A stretch of 64,000 nt of DNA, taken from Lindgomyces ingoldianus. Taxonomy: Eukaryota > Ascomycota > Dothideomycetes > Pleosporales > Lindgomycetaceae. The stretch covers positions 728,211 through 792,210 of the forward strand of contig NW_022985162.1 of assembly GCF_010093535.1 (NCBI RefSeq). The letters are read 5' to 3'. A program made the position numbers and the translations under genes. Below are positions 1 through 12,184 of the stretch, one piece after another. Within the stretch, counting starts at the first letter, position 1, and the number at the start of each line of letters is the position of its first letter. The notes under the pieces are model-generated. The model saw only the letters and a list, made by a program, of their open reading frames with translations. It had not been told where the DNA came from and did no database searches.

Positions 1-30
1 GCTCGCACCCCCAATTGCATATCCCTCGCC

Positions 31-1671
31 ATGGCGACCCTCGTCAACACTGCAATTGCCACCAGCACCGACGTGCCCAACATCAACCTCAGGGCCATGT
101 ACAATGGCGAGTCGACTCAGCCCGTTCCTAGCTCGCGCAAGCAAATGCGAGATTCCAAGTACAGACATGTCTTTGCCACACATTCGGTGGGGCGGAACTC
201 CTGCCTCAGTCAAGACGCAGAGAAGACGCCCAACTTTGTGGGCTTTCGCAATTTGATGGTATTGGTTCTCAGTATGCTTGCCTCAAGTCGCGAAGAAGTA
301 ACTTGCGTCCTAACATGTACCTAGTCGTTTCGAACCTCAGATTGATGATTGAAAACTTTAGAAAGGTACGTCGATTGTCCCCTCTATCTCCTCCGCTGCT
401 CATCTTTGTAGTATGGGGTTTTAATATGCATCCACTGCCACGATTACAGACGACAAGACGTGGTGTACGGCCTGCTCCTCTACCTTCTCGTCCCATGTCA
501 CCTCTTCGTCGCTTTCATAATCGAGCTGGCCGCTGCCCAGCAAGCTAGAGGTGCCCTCGCGCGCATGAAGAAGGCTGGTGACGACCATGACACCCCCACA
601 AAGCAAGCACAAGCCCGACGAAGCTTCAATTCGACATGGCGAATTGTGGCCTTCCTCCACGGCATCAATGCTACATTCAATCTCATGATAGCTACCACCG
701 TCGTTTACTACCACATCCACCATCCCGGCATCGGCACGCTGTGCGAGCTCCACGCCGTCATTGTCTGGCTGAAAGTATGCTCATACGCGTTCACAAACCG
801 CGATCTTCGTCATGCTCTCTTGAACCCGAACAATTCTCAGCCACTGCCTGAGATTTATCAATCGTGTCCATACCCCAAGAATATCAACTGGCGAAACCTC
901 TGCTACTTCTGGTGGGCCCCAACCCTCGTCTACCAGCCGGTCTATCCTCGCACCACTCACATCCGCTGGGCCTTCGTCTTCCGGCACCTCCTTGAAGTCG
1001 TGGGCCTCAGCATTGTAATCTGGATCGCATCTGCTCAGTATGCCGCGCCTTTACTCCAGAACTCGCTCGACAAGATCTTCACCCTCGACTTCGTCTCCAT
1101 CGCCGAGCGCGTTATGAAGCTCTCCACCATCTCACTCTTCTGTTGGCTCTGCGGTTTCTTCGCCATCTTTCAATCTTTCCTCAACGCCCTCGCCGAAATG
1201 ATGCGATTTGCTGACCGCGAGTTCTACGGCGACTGGTGGAACGTAAGCAGTATCCGCACATACTGGACCACGTGGAACAAACCCGTCACGAACTTCATGC
1301 GCCGCCACATCTACTCTCCGCTCGTCGGTCGAGGCTGTCCACCCGCCCTTGCCCAAATCATCGTCTTCCTTATCTCGGGAGCTTTGCATGAACTGCTTGT
1401 CGGGGTTCCTACACACAATGTCTTAGGCGTGGCGTTTGCGGGCATGATGTTCCAGATCCCGCTCATTGCCCTCACTGATGCGCTGCAGAAGATGAAAGGG
1501 ATAAGGGGGAAGATGGCAGGCAATATGATCTTTTGGATTAGCTTTTGTTTGGTGGGCCAGCCGTTAGCGGCATTGTTGTATTTCTTTGCCTGGCAAGCCA
1601 AGTATGGGAGTGTGAGTAAAGAGTGGCAGGAGAGGGGAAGCTTGGGCATGATGCTTCTACGGAGACGCTAG
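31..1671 (+). CDS. Diacylglycerol O-acyltransferase, DGAT1/MBOAT family
   Basis: Proposed exons are 31-271, 325-365 and 412-1671, giving 513 residues. The protein is a multi-pass ER membrane acyltransferase that should transfer an acyl group from acyl-CoA to diacylglycerol, the last step of triacylglycerol synthesis. Seen: the family signature FYGDWWN near residue 365, the catalytic-type His in GALHELLVGVP near residue 420, an RRHIYSP block between them and many hydrophobic segments. Splicing restores FRNLMVLVLIVSNLRLMIEN and then FRKYGVLICIHCHDYRRQDV, which match the conserved N-terminal part of fungal DGAT1. Both introns are GT-AG, 53 and 46 nt. The ATG at 31 has a good context (gccATGg), but the frame is open to the window edge, so the true start could lie outside. 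A sterol acyltransferase (ARE type) is the main alternative; FYGDWWN fits both, and the short N-terminus favours DGAT1. Confidence 0.88.
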
Positions 1672-2087
1672 AGATGTGCAAGACCCCAGGCGCGTACACT
1701 ATCTGAGCAGTGGTGAGGTGTGGTGTTCTGGGACTTATTTTTGTATTTTGGGACTAGAAAAGGATGCTTAGATTAGTCTTCTTCATTGAGCGTAATTCCC
1801 AGCCATAGGAGTCTCCAATTACTATTCGTACTTGTCTTATGGTTTGCATCGTGGGAGCAAAGTTAGCTCGCTGTTGATAATCCTGATAATTTCTGCTGGA
1901 ATTCCTCACACACTCCAATTCGCAGTGGCTGGATTCAAGTTTTGCGAGCTATATATATACCAACGCCTGCCTGCTCTCAGCTTTGTGGCGCAGTAGGCCG
2001 AAACTCTATTGACAACATGGAGCATTCTACGGGCCTGAAGGAGGATATATTAGAAGACTTTCTGCGCAAAGAAACCTACAGCATACC
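1672..2087. other. Convergent intergenic region
   Basis: This is the 3' space between two convergent genes. I see AT-rich sequence and a short TA run near 1950-1960, but no supported gene. Confidence 0.6.
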
Positions 2088-3815
2088 CTACAATTCCCGC
2101 AGGAGCCCACAATCTGGAATATTCTTAATGGGTTTGACTTCCATCCTGAAGGCGATATCGCTATACGCTTTGTTCATAACTTGCGTCCGAGTCTTGGACA
2201 GCTGGTCCAAGAAAGCTGGAATAAAGGTTCCTGGGCCTTGAACATCTCCTGCACCAGCCACCTGGCCTGCAACGTCGTAGTGCACGATCCCAGCCACACA
2301 TGCTAGAAGCTTGTCTTCTGGATTCGCGGCCATATAAGCGGCTAGCGTGGTGCCCAGCGCACATCCACTGCCAGTGATCTCTCCAAGCAAGCTGTGTCCG
2401 TTGGAGATGCTGTAGGTGCGCATGCCGTCGCTGACAATGTCCACTTTCCCCGTCATGAGAACGACGTTTCGTTCCCGCAATGCAATTCGAGATACCAGGT
2501 AGGCTTTCTCCTCGAAGCTGAAAAGCGAGGTGCCGCTGTCGACGCCTCGTTGTTGACTGCTTTTGCTTTCGCTGTCATGCAGCACAAAACCAGAGGCTCG
2601 CGCTACAGCCATGATTTCTCGCTCGTTGCCTTTGATCAGGTCGAAGTACCCAGATGCCATCAAAAACGCGAGAGCTTCTTTTCTCGCAGCGGTTGCTCCT
2701 GCCCCAACAGGGTCAAGGACGATGGGTCCGCCGACGGAATTGTAGGCTTCTATTGCTTTTTGGTGGTTGGCTAGTGAGTCGGGGGTTGCCGTGCCCATGT
2801 TGATAACTAGTCCACCGCCGAGGCGTGCAAGGTCAGGCGCCTCGTCTCCGTTGTTAGACATTATGGGAGAGGCGCCGATGCAGAGGGCGACATTGGCGGC
2901 GAAGTTCTGGACGACGAGGTTGGTCATGTTGTGGGAGAGGGGTTTCTGGTTAGACACGGCGACTATAGCCTTGGTGGTTGCAGTGCGGATTGAGTTTATC
3001 TCATCTTGCTCGGTCTCGGGGATGGAGACGGCAGTGGTGGATTTTACTTTGAATGGGGGAGGCGTGTCCAGGAGTAGCTTGAGATGGCTGGCTGCGGCTT
3101 GAGGATGCTCAGCGGCCATGATGGCGCTCACGATGGCGACCCCATCCAGGACCTTTTGCGGCTGTGACCCAGAAGGTGGGTGCAGTTGGTAGCGTACTCG
3201 CTGGACATTGGATGCGTTGACTCCTCCAATGCAAACGGACTTGACAATTTGAGCGGCATCATCCTTTTGATGAGATAGGTAATAAAGGATCTTGCGGATA
3301 CCATTGATGCCAATGATACTCTTCGTATCCTTTTTCGTTGCTGTGGCGTAGAGTGTTCCGATGCCGAGATAGTCTGCTCCAGCTTCGACGGCCACCTGAG
3401 CCTCTTTGATGGAAGAGACTGTAGCACCTATTATCTTGTCCTGGCCCAGGATTTTCCGAGCCGTTACGATATCCATGTCATCTTGGCCCAAGTGCACGCC
3501 CTCACACCCCACGGCGAGGACAACGTCTACCCGGTCATTGACAATTAGAGGAACGTTGCCCTTCTGGCATATTTTATGGAGCTCTTTTGCAGTGTGGATA
3601 AGCACACCAGTATCACTTGTTTTGTCTCTGTATTGCACTACAGTGACACCTGCATGGAATTTTAGTACTTGAGGTCGTCGGCAGGGATACAGGTGCGTTC
3701 ACGTGCCTCCCGCAATTGCCTGTTCCACTACGTCGACGAGATTCCTTTCCCCAAGAATGGCCTCTGTAGAGTCTGTCACGAGATATAGCGAGTAGTCGAC
3801 GAGAGGCTTCTGCAT
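2088..3815 (-). CDS. THI6: Bifunctional thiamine biosynthesis enzyme (thiamine-phosphate synthase / hydroxyethylthiazole kinase)
   Basis: Exons on the minus strand are 3815-3707 and 3649-2088, giving 556 residues. The N-terminal ThiE-like half joins the pyrimidine and thiazole phosphates into thiamine phosphate. Its marks are LYLVTDSTEAILG, VVQYRDKTSDTG, GVHLGQDD and a GIGTLYATATKKD phosphate-binding loop. The C-terminal ThiM-like half, from about residue 265, phosphorylates hydroxyethylthiazole; it shows GASPIMSNNGDEAP, DPVGAGATAARKEAL, GKVDIVSDG and the GEITGSGCALGT nucleotide-binding region. Length and domain order match fungal THI6 fusions. The single intron fits only with a GC donor (exon ...gcgggag|GCACGT, acceptor ...catgcag); this keeps the conserved GGVTVVQYRD run in frame, and no GT donor nearby does so. 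The gene is divergent from eIF5. I saw no convincing TPP riboswitch upstream. Confidence 0.9.
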
Positions 3816-5078
3816 CTCTGCGCGAGAGTGATTGGGGCGAATTGGGGCGTCAGTGCCAGCCAACACGGGTGTGTCCGGTCCGACTATGATATAGAGGGGA
3901 GGGTAAGCCTACCAAGAGTTTGACGAAGGGTTTGGCGGAGCACAGACAGGGATGTCGAGGCGCAATGCTCGACGAACAGCACTGAAGGGTCTTAGAGTTG
4001 GTGATGCTGCCAGGCATCAGCACCTGAAGGACACTTGGACCTGAGGACGCTAAGAGCGTGCAGAGGGATGAGAAGGATGAGATGGAGGAAGGCGGAAGTG
4101 GCTTGGGCAGTCGGTCAGAACGAGGAGGAATGCGAGCAGAACAGTCACAGGTTGGCTAAGGGGAACAAATTGCTGCCAGCTTGCTCGGCGCGGCTGGACG
4201 GCAGAGCAGTGACGAGATGCTTCCCGCGATATGAAAATTTTACTGTCGTGAGTAGTCGGAACAACCACACTGCGTGCTCCCAAATCGCGTCAAGACGCGA
4301 CGCCTTCTCCGCAGCAACTGCTTGCACAACCGCAGGCGAGTATCTGCCGGGGCCGCAAGTGTTTGAGGGCGCTCTGCCACATAGCAGAGGCGGCGGCTGT
4401 GGTTTGTGATTTGCGATTTGTGATTGCGCTTTGTTGTGTGCCGCTCGCACTCACTGCGGCTGCGTGGCCGGCCTGGTTGGGTTCCAAGGTCCGATTTTCA
4501 GAACTCCGCACCTCCCCCATAAATAATCCTCTAGCCCTCGACACTGCTCCTCCGCTCCACCACCACTGCACTCACACTTCACCCCGCCGCCGGCACCACT
4601 TCCAGTAACAAAATTCCCCGCTAGAGCCCCCAGCGGTTCTGCTTCCCTTTAGCCACCACCAAACCGTCCGTCAAAGCCCCTCCCATAGGCGTCGCAATCC
4701 TGCGGCCTGTCTCCCAACCCGCCACCTTGCCCTTGGGGACCGCTACAAGCACCAAACCATCGCCAGTCATCGACAACTGCAGTATATGTATTCGTGCCAA
4801 AGCTACGCCTTCCGACTCGACCCTCCGCCCGAGCTGCAACCATTTCGCAGGACGCGGAAACCGTGCAGTCCCCACCACTGTACCAACGGCTAGCTTGTTT
4901 CCCTGACCTCACGTCCTCCGAGATCCTCTCCCCCAGAATCCCCAGACACTGCGTCTACTGCATGTCTCTTTCCGCCATCCTCAGCGTTTCCGCTTCCCCT
5001 ATACTCGTCCGCCCGCTTCTCCAAAAGTAAGCGCGCCAGCCCCATCGACTTCCTCCTCACCCTCCCCCAACAGCAACC
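3816..5078. promoter_or_regulatory. Divergent upstream region between THI6-type gene and eIF5
   Basis: This 1.26 kb holds both promoters. The part next to eIF5 (about 4500-5078) is strongly pyrimidine-rich, as is common before highly expressed fungal genes. No gene or riboswitch is convincing here. Confidence 0.5.
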
Positions 5079-6397
5079 ATGGCCACCATCAATATTCGCC
5101 GCGATGTCACCGACCCCTTCTACCGCTACAAGATGGAGCGTCTGCAGTCTAAGATCGAAGGCAAGGGTAACGGCATCAAGACCGTCATTGTTAATTTGAG
5201 CAGTGTCGCCCAGTCCTTGGCCCGTCCTCCTGCATGTGAGTAACCCCCTCGCCAAGCGTTCACCTCTCACAGACTGACACGTCTCCAGATGTCATCAAGT
5301 ACTTCGGCTTTGAGCTGGGCGCCCAGACCAACACCAACCCTAGCGACGATCGCTGGATCATCAACGGCGCCCACGACGCTAGCAAGCTCCAGGACTACTT
5401 GGATGGCTTCATTTCCAAATTCGTTCTCTGCAAGAAATGCAAGAACCCTGAGACCGACGTCAATATCAAAGACGGCCGCATTGTGCTGGACTGCAAGGCC
5501 TGCGGCCAGCGTACCGACGTCGATCTGCGCTTGAAGCTCAGCTCGTTCATCTTGAAGAACCAACCCAAGAAGGGAAAGAAGGACAAGTCCACAAAGAAGG
5601 CCGAGCGTCGTGCCCGCAAAGAGGCCGAGGCTCATGCCGACGAAGAGTCCCAGAACGGCGTGAGCCCTGGTGACAGTGCATCCGACCATGCCGAGGAGAA
5701 CGGCGAAGTCGAGCTTGAAGCCGGCAGTGACGACGAGCTCACCCGTCAGATCAATGAGGGCGCCAAAGAAATCGATGTCGAGGACACCAAGGAGGTCCAA
5801 TGGTCCGTTGATGTCTCTGAGGAGGCCGTCAAGGCTCGTGCCAAGGAGCTCCCAGATGACCTGAAGCGTGCTCTCGTCGTCGATGATGATGAAGAAGGTG
5901 CCAATGGCGAGTCTAGCGACTACGACATTTTCGGAATTTGGATCGAGAAAACCGCTGCTGACAAGGGTGGCCGCGATCACCTTGACAATGTCGATATCTA
6001 TCTCAAGGCCCAGGAACTCGGTATCGAGAAGAAGCACCGAACCCTCTTTGTCCTTGCATTGACGCTCTTCGATACCAACATCGTTAAGCAGATTGAGAAG
6101 CGCGCCCCTATGCTCAAGAAGATGGTGACCTCCGAACGTCACGAGAAAGCTTTCCTTGGCGGCACCGAGAAGTATGTCGGAATCGAGAAGCCGGAGCTAA
6201 TCCCCAAGGTTTCTATGATCTTAGCCAAGTACTATGAGTACGATATCATCTCGGAGGAGACCCTCAAGGCCTGGGGCTCCAAGGCCAGCAAGAAGTACGT
6301 CGACATCAAGACGAGCAAAAGCGTTCGCAAGTCGGCGGAGAAGTTCATTGTGGCGCTGAACGAGGCCGAGAGCGATGAAGAGTCTGACGAGGAGTAA
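5079..6397 (+). CDS. TIF5: Translation initiation factor eIF5
   Basis: Exons 5079-5235 and 5289-6397 encode 421 residues. eIF5 is the GTPase-activating protein for eIF2 in the 43S preinitiation complex and promotes start-codon recognition in the cytosol. Seen: an N-terminal eIF2-beta/eIF5 fold starting [19 protein letters not shown], with the conserved Arg near residue 15 class position; a C2-C2 zinc ribbon with Cys pairs at about 100/103 and 121/124 (CKKC...CKAC); a Lys-rich then acidic linker; and a C-terminal W2-type region ending in an acidic tail ([11 protein letters not shown]). The 53-nt intron is GTGAGT...CAG and splits a Tyr codon. The start is in a strong context (accATGg). An AATAAA at about 6687 is a plausible polyadenylation signal about 290 nt past the stop. 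Confidence 0.96.
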
Positions 6398-7366
6398 AGT
6401 GCTTCGGCCCTTGTATCTCGACATTGGCTATGTGAGATCCTGCACCCAGTATCCGCGTCCAAAACTTGCACCCCGAGAACGCTTGATGGCTTAGCCGATT
6501 CTCCCCTATTATTCATGCTTCCTGCTTTCTGTTTTGCTGCCTCTTGTTTGTTCGATCACTGTCTTTTGAATGTGTTGGCGGCGTGTGGAACACCCTCCTC
6601 TCTATGTCGATGGATAAATGGCTTAATGGTTGGGTGTGGTGGATAGACGATGTTCTCCCTACTCTTACTCTGACTCCTATTTGAACAATAAAAGCTTTTA
6701 CTCATATCTTTCTATGAGGCGACTGCCTGCCTTTGTGATTGATTACCTTCTTCTATATGAGTATCTAAGTACGGATTAGCTTGCACGTATCCGACGGGAG
6801 TAGTCGACGTTGCCGAGATAATCGAATCACTTGATCTGGTATCCCGAATAATCGCTTGCACGTCTCCATTCCTTTACCCTTCCACATTTTCGTTGTCAAA
6901 TAGGAATTCACTTTCTCAGCCTTCTTCGTCCACCAAAAAGCAAATCCGGCATTCGCCTATCCTAGCAGCACCCAGAGCACGTTCTGCCCACAGGATCTAA
7001 GCCCCTCATTGTACTAGTGTCGGAACCGGCCTCGCATTAACCTGGTCCAGATGGGTGATCGACGTCTCGAGCTCCAACCGAACACACTCATGACCCGCCA
7101 TGCCAAGCCTAAGAACTTTTCGACGCCTGGGGATAAAAAGTGGCGGACTCCCCGCTTGGGGAGAGCCTTCTCATATCTACACCTAGGTTCTTGCCTTGAA
7201 AATTTACATCGGTGAGCGACTTCTGGAGTTTTGCGCTCACCTTACTTGCGAAAAGCTCCATTCTACATTTTCTGGCAAGCTTTGGCTTCCCCACACCCCG
7301 TGATATTCGAGTTCTCGAGTCAATTGTCACCGTTAGTCGACTTGAAATCTGTCCTAGACTAACGCA
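6398..7366. other. Intergenic region with 3' UTR and promoter
   Basis: It contains the eIF5 3' end, including AATAAA at about 6687, and the upstream region of the next gene on the same strand. No further gene is seen. Confidence 0.55.
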
Positions 7367-8751
7367 ATGGCTGCCACTAAAGACACGGAAGTCGTCCTGA
7401 ATAAGGGCGACGACGTTGGCCCTCTCGCAAACGTCGATGCGACTCATATCCATCCAAAAGGTACGACCGTCTCCGACGCTAGCTCTGGAAATGGGCAAAA
7501 CGATGGACACGGTGTTCCCGAGCTAGTTGGACAGCAAAACAGCGGGACGACCGTTGCTGAGTTGGAAGGGAAGAGTACAGGGAAGTGGTTTGCGTACGTG
7601 AAGACAAAGGACTTTTGGCTAGTCTTGTTACTTGGTCAAGGTTGGTATTCTCCTGCCTGGAATTGAGGGAGTTGATTTTTATGTATGCTTAATTGGCATG
7701 CTAATTCGCATCTTTAGTCCTGAGTATCTGTATCACATCGACGAACACGCTTTCCCAGCTACTCTCCTTGGAAAGAACGAGCATTCCTGCTTTCCAGACC
7801 TTCTTCAACTACGTTCTTTTGAACCTTATCTACACCTCATGGACAATCTACAAATATGGGTTTAAGAAGTGGGTAAATCTTCTTCTGAAAGATGGTTGGA
7901 GGTTCTTCATTCTGGCATTTATGGATGTAGAGGGAAATTACTTCACCGTTTTGGCATATCGCTATGTAAGTATCATCCACATGAATATCAGACGGAGTAG
8001 AAATTGTGCTGAACTGGCTTCGTAGACTACGATCCTTTCTGCCCAGTTAATCAATTTCTGGGCCATCGTCGTCGTCGTCATAATCTCCCTCATCTTCCTG
8101 CACGTCCGCTACCATATCACCCAATACGCCGGCATCATCCTCTGTATAGGCGGCATGGGCATCTTGTTCGGATCCGACCACATCACAGGAAACAACGTCT
8201 TCGCCGCCGCCAACCAACTCAAAGGCGACCTCTTCGCCCTCCTCGGCGCCTCCTTCTACGGCCTCTCTAACTGCTTCGAAGAATTCCTCGTCAGCAAACG
8301 CCCCATGTATGAAGTCATCGGCCAACTCGCTTTCTGGGCCATGTTGATCAACGGGGTGCAAGCTGGGATCTTCGACCGGTCCTCCTTCGCAAACGCTGTC
8401 TGGAACGCGAAAGTCGGGGGGTATATGACTGGGTATACGCTCATCCTCGCACTATTTTATTCCCTAGCGCCGCTCATGTTCAGGCTTTCTTCGGCAGCGT
8501 TTTTTAATATTTCGCTTCTGACGGGGAATTTCTGGGGCGTGGCGATTGGGGTTAAGGTGTTTCACCTGCATATCCATTGGATGTACCCCATTGCCTTTGT
8601 CTTGATTATTATAGGACATGTGTTGTATTTTTGTAGGCAAAGTATGCTGGCGGAAAGCAATAAGCCTTGGTTGGGGGAGAATCAGGAAGAAGGTATTGCG
8701 GGGATTGGAACGGCGAGGAGGAGGGTTGAGAACCCGGATGCTATTGTTTAG
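7367..8751 (+). CDS. SLC35F1/F2-type (DUF914) membrane transporter
   Basis: Exons 7367-7640, 7718-7965 and 8026-8751 encode 415 residues. This is a drug/metabolite-transporter-superfamily protein with about ten hydrophobic segments after a roughly 80-residue polar N-terminus. Seen: LGQVLSICITSTNTLSQLL at the first membrane span, then YVLLNLIYTSWTIYKYG, FMDVEGNYFTVLAYRYTTIL (a hallmark of the SLC35F group), LINFWAIVVVVIISLIFL and LLGASFYGLSNCFEEFLV. The C-terminus is cytosolic and polar. Substrates of fungal members are mostly unknown; some SLC35F proteins move nucleobase-like compounds, so no substrate is assigned. Both introns are canonical (76 and 60 nt) and keep the membrane spans continuous. 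The gene converges on the oxidoreductase gene at 9104. Confidence 0.88.
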
Positions 8752-9103
8752 ATCTATGTTTCTAAGGTGGGAAGGCAGTGGTCGGCTAGGGTTGATTGGC
8801 GGTTGGAGGAAGTAAACATAGCCTATAATTGGAGGAAGGGCTTTGGGTAGAATGCGATGCGAAACAGTTTGGAATACTACTAATACTGTGTGTGATATGG
8901 TGAGTAGGGATAATGTGAATGGACGCTGTTACCCTCTACTTCTGCAACGTTCTCATCCATATTTCAGGGACTATTTTGGACAAGTGAGACTGAAGTGCCT
9001 AAGCATAATTATATTACCAATTTACTTTCAAACACAGCTACCCGATGTTTGCAAACCCTCTTTTATCAAACCGAACTATGAAATGCGGACTGAATCCCTC
9101 ACG
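8752..9103. other. Convergent intergenic region
   Basis: The space between convergent stops holds 3' UTR sequence only. Nothing else is seen. Confidence 0.6.
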
Positions 9104-10807
9104 TCAGATCCCAACCTCAATCTTACACCCAGCCTTCTTCAAACTCTCCACGTACTGCTCGCCCAACGTCGCCGGTGTCAAAATCCCACCCCCAATCTTC
9201 CCAGCTTCAGTGGCAGCAAGATCTCCTCTAAGCATCACCTCTGCAGCAACAGACAGCGTCAAAGCTGTCATAGCATATCCCCCGCGCTCCACCTCCAGCC
9301 TTCCAACCACCTTTTCTTTACCCTCCGAATCCGCAATCGCAACGGCCCGGTAGTGCATGAAATCGTTCTTCATGGATTCTTTCGTTGGCCCTTCGCCGGG
9401 AGCTGGGATGAGGAATTTTTTGGCGAGGGGGGTGATGAGGAGCCGGGAGGGTGGGAACGCGAGGAGTATGCCGGTTAGGTTGAACAGGATGCGCCATATT
9501 GCAGCAAAGGAGAGGGTTTTGGCGCGCATGTACTCTGTGAAGCGGAAATGGGGGCCGTAGGAAATCGAGGAGGCTGAGCTGGAGCCGGAGCTGGAGCCGG
9601 TGTTATCCTTTGCGACATTGGAGAGAGACTCAAATATTCCCCATGATCGATGCACTAAACATGTGTCTACGCTCGCCATTGCCCCGACTGTTTGTATCCC
9701 GCCTAATTCTGGGAGGTAGTGTAGACCAAGCAGGCGGTAGAAGAAATTGGCCGCCTTAGGCGGGCGTGATGGTTGATTCGGGGGCATTGGGGAAATTGAC
9801 CAGGGTTTGAAATCTGCGGCTAGTTTCTTGAGTGGGTAGTGTGAGAAGATGTTGAGAGCTGTGGCAGCTGTCCCGCCGCTGAGACCTGATTTTAGGGCGT
9901 AAAGAGTGAGGACTACGGAGGACGTCGGGGAGTGTAGGGTGTACCGGATGTGGGTTGTTAGGAAGAAGGTTAGGATGTCAGCGGGCACAGAGTCGAGGCC
10001 ACACTGGGGGATCATCTGGGGGGTGTTAGAGAGGGCATGGAGGAGATTGGGGGAGATGTGTTGGAAAGGAATTGCGAAGCATCAGAGTCCAATTTAAGAC
10101 GGAAGCTTGTGTCCCTTCGATGCTCTCTTGAACTCGAGAAACAGGTTTGAGGGATCAAATCATCCCACTTTGCTTTAGTGGAAGCTGCGACTATGCAGCG
10201 AGTGGTCTCAAAGGCCATGGAGTGATGAACTGAGAGAAACCGAATGGGGCAATTTATAAGAGAGAAGCAAAGAGAGAAAATTGCACCTACAATGGCCCCG
10301 TTCCTCTTTGCCATCCCATCGTATTTGTCAACCATGTCGCGATACCAAGGAGTCTCTCCAGTGCTTCATCATAAAATCAATACAACAATTTGGAGCTCAA
10401 GGGAGCGACAACATACCAATCCAGGTAGTGGGTACCATTTTCGGCACAGGCTGCCAGAACAGGCTCACCGTACCACATATATGGCCCCACAGTCGTGACT
10501 ATAAGACGTGTTTTCTTAGCTAGAACGTCCAGTTCATCTTTCTGAAGCTCGCAGATCTCAATATCTGTGCAGGGTGAGCATAAAGAGGGCAGATGTTATA
10601 GTAGCTTCTCTCACCTGGCTGCTTGCGATCTGGAGCCAATTTCGTTAGCTCCTGTGCGACATTCTGTAGTTTTTTTGCATTGCGACCAGCAATAGCCCAT
10701 TTCAGATTGGTTGGCAGGTTGGTGGTGATGTATTCCGCTGTTAGCTTTCCGGTGTAGCCCGTTGCCCCCAGAAGGACGAGCTCGTATTGACAAGAGTCTT
10801 TTGCCAT
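9104..10807 (-). CDS. Saccharopine-dehydrogenase-like oxidoreductase (SCCPDH family)
   Basis: Minus-strand exons are 10807-10615, 10564-10417, 10363-10291 and 10015-9104, giving 441 residues. The N-terminus is a Rossmann fold: YELVLLGATGYTGKLTAEYI, followed by WAIAGRNAKKL. Later blocks LIVTTVGPYMWYGEP, CTGETPWYRDMVDKYD and MIPQCGLDSVPADI are typical of the SCCPDH / trans-acting enoyl reductase group. True saccharopine dehydrogenase activity is not implied: animal SCCPDH is linked to lipid droplets and its reaction is unknown. A hydrophobic stretch (FNLTGILLAFPPSRLLI) agrees with membrane or lipid-droplet association. Introns 1 and 2 are short and canonical. Intron 3 (10016-10290, 275 nt) is the longest in the window and ends in a C-rich acceptor just before MIPQCGLD. 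Confidence 0.88.
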
Positions 10808-12184
10808 CGGAGGTCAATTCTACACACTCGATGCTTGTCAGAGAATTCACGGGGCGGAGGAAGAGATTTTGAACGAGTGGAAAGCTGAAAAGTGGCGAAT
10901 GGAGAAAGCCATGTTTGATTTATCCTAGTTTTCCGCCTGTCACATTGTCCAACATTGGTCAAGTCATGCATACGACACAGAGCCGAGGCATCAAACAACC
11001 CTAACATTGATGACATCTTCGAGGAGACGCCCACCACATCTACAAAACTGAGATGGCTTAGGATGAGAAACATACGCTCGAGAGAAAATCTGGGTAAGCT
11101 GGACACAGTGTCGAGGCAAATGAGCACTAGTGTATTTTCGGTCTAGCCGGTGACTTCTTGGCCTCCGGCACATTTTGTAAGTCGCACTTAACAACTCAAA
11201 AACTCTTCAGCTTCCTCACCGCCACCCTAGAGTCCCAGTCAACACTCGACAGGATGGTCAATATCAATATCTGTACACACTAATCTCTTAAGCTAGGCTA
11301 CTAACATCAAGCACTCCGGCCTCCGTTGCATGGAGCAGGGGAGGCTTGAAACCTCGATGACTGGTTAGCCCTTCACGAAGCCTATCCATCAACGTACCAT
11401 CGCTAATCTTCTGAAGACTGGCAAGAAACAAGATTTGGCCTTGTTTCGAGTCTCTAGTCCGACTCCCAGGAGCTTGCGAGTTCTAATGCGATCGCAAAGC
11501 CTCTGTTCCTCCCACAGGCCCCCTCGGCGCTTAAGTGTCGCGGAAAATTAGAATAAGAATACAAGAACTATACATTCCAAGTCCTGGACCTCCCTCAGGC
11601 TCCAGGCGATAGAGCCGCATGAAGGCTAGGCCTGTAGAAGAACATAATACATGGCTTCGAATCGCACCGGCTCTGTCTACTCAATCGTCCAAACATCTCG
11701 ATTTCTTTCGTGATACTCAATGATGATCAAGATATCTCACCTGGTGAACACGTGGCTAAGTCAGTCCCGGATCGGTCACCACGGAACAGTAATAGGAAAG
11801 ATGTAAGCTGTCAAGCGGCTTGCTGGAATCAAGACGAGGAGAACGAGGATTCTGGCTGCTGTCCTAAATCAAACTGCGGTAGGCTCTGTCACACGTGCCA
11901 ATACGAGCTCAATTTAGGTCATTATGTCCCTTCCCTACATGTATTTTTTTTTCGTCGTCTTCGATAAGCTTCCCAGGCTTCCGCAGCGCCATGCGCCGTC
12001 TCACTGCTGGCCCCGGCATCAAGGTCAGTGAATGGAGGTCCGTGCGCTTAGCCTCTTGGCATTGCCTCTCTTAAAGTCAAGCCCCTCTGCTCCACTCCAC
12101 TACTCCGTCTCTTCCATCCCCAACTTCGACACATGGTCCGCGACACTCACCCATTCCCCGATTTCTCGTACACGCTCTACTTCA
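10808..12184. promoter_or_regulatory. Divergent upstream region
   Basis: Promoter space between the oxidoreductase gene and the RING/PHD gene. Several short open frames occur, but none has a recognisable domain or splice pattern. A T-rich run lies near 11942-11953. Confidence 0.45.

Noticed and set aside
3950..4060. Possible TPP riboswitch upstream of the THI6-type gene
   Set aside because: Some short pieces (GATGC, ACCTGA) occur but not in the needed order, spacing or strand.
9104..10807. Naming the gene saccharopine dehydrogenase (lysine pathway)
   Set aside because: The fold is shared, but the conserved blocks match the SCCPDH/enoyl-reductase-like group rather than LYS9 or LYS1.
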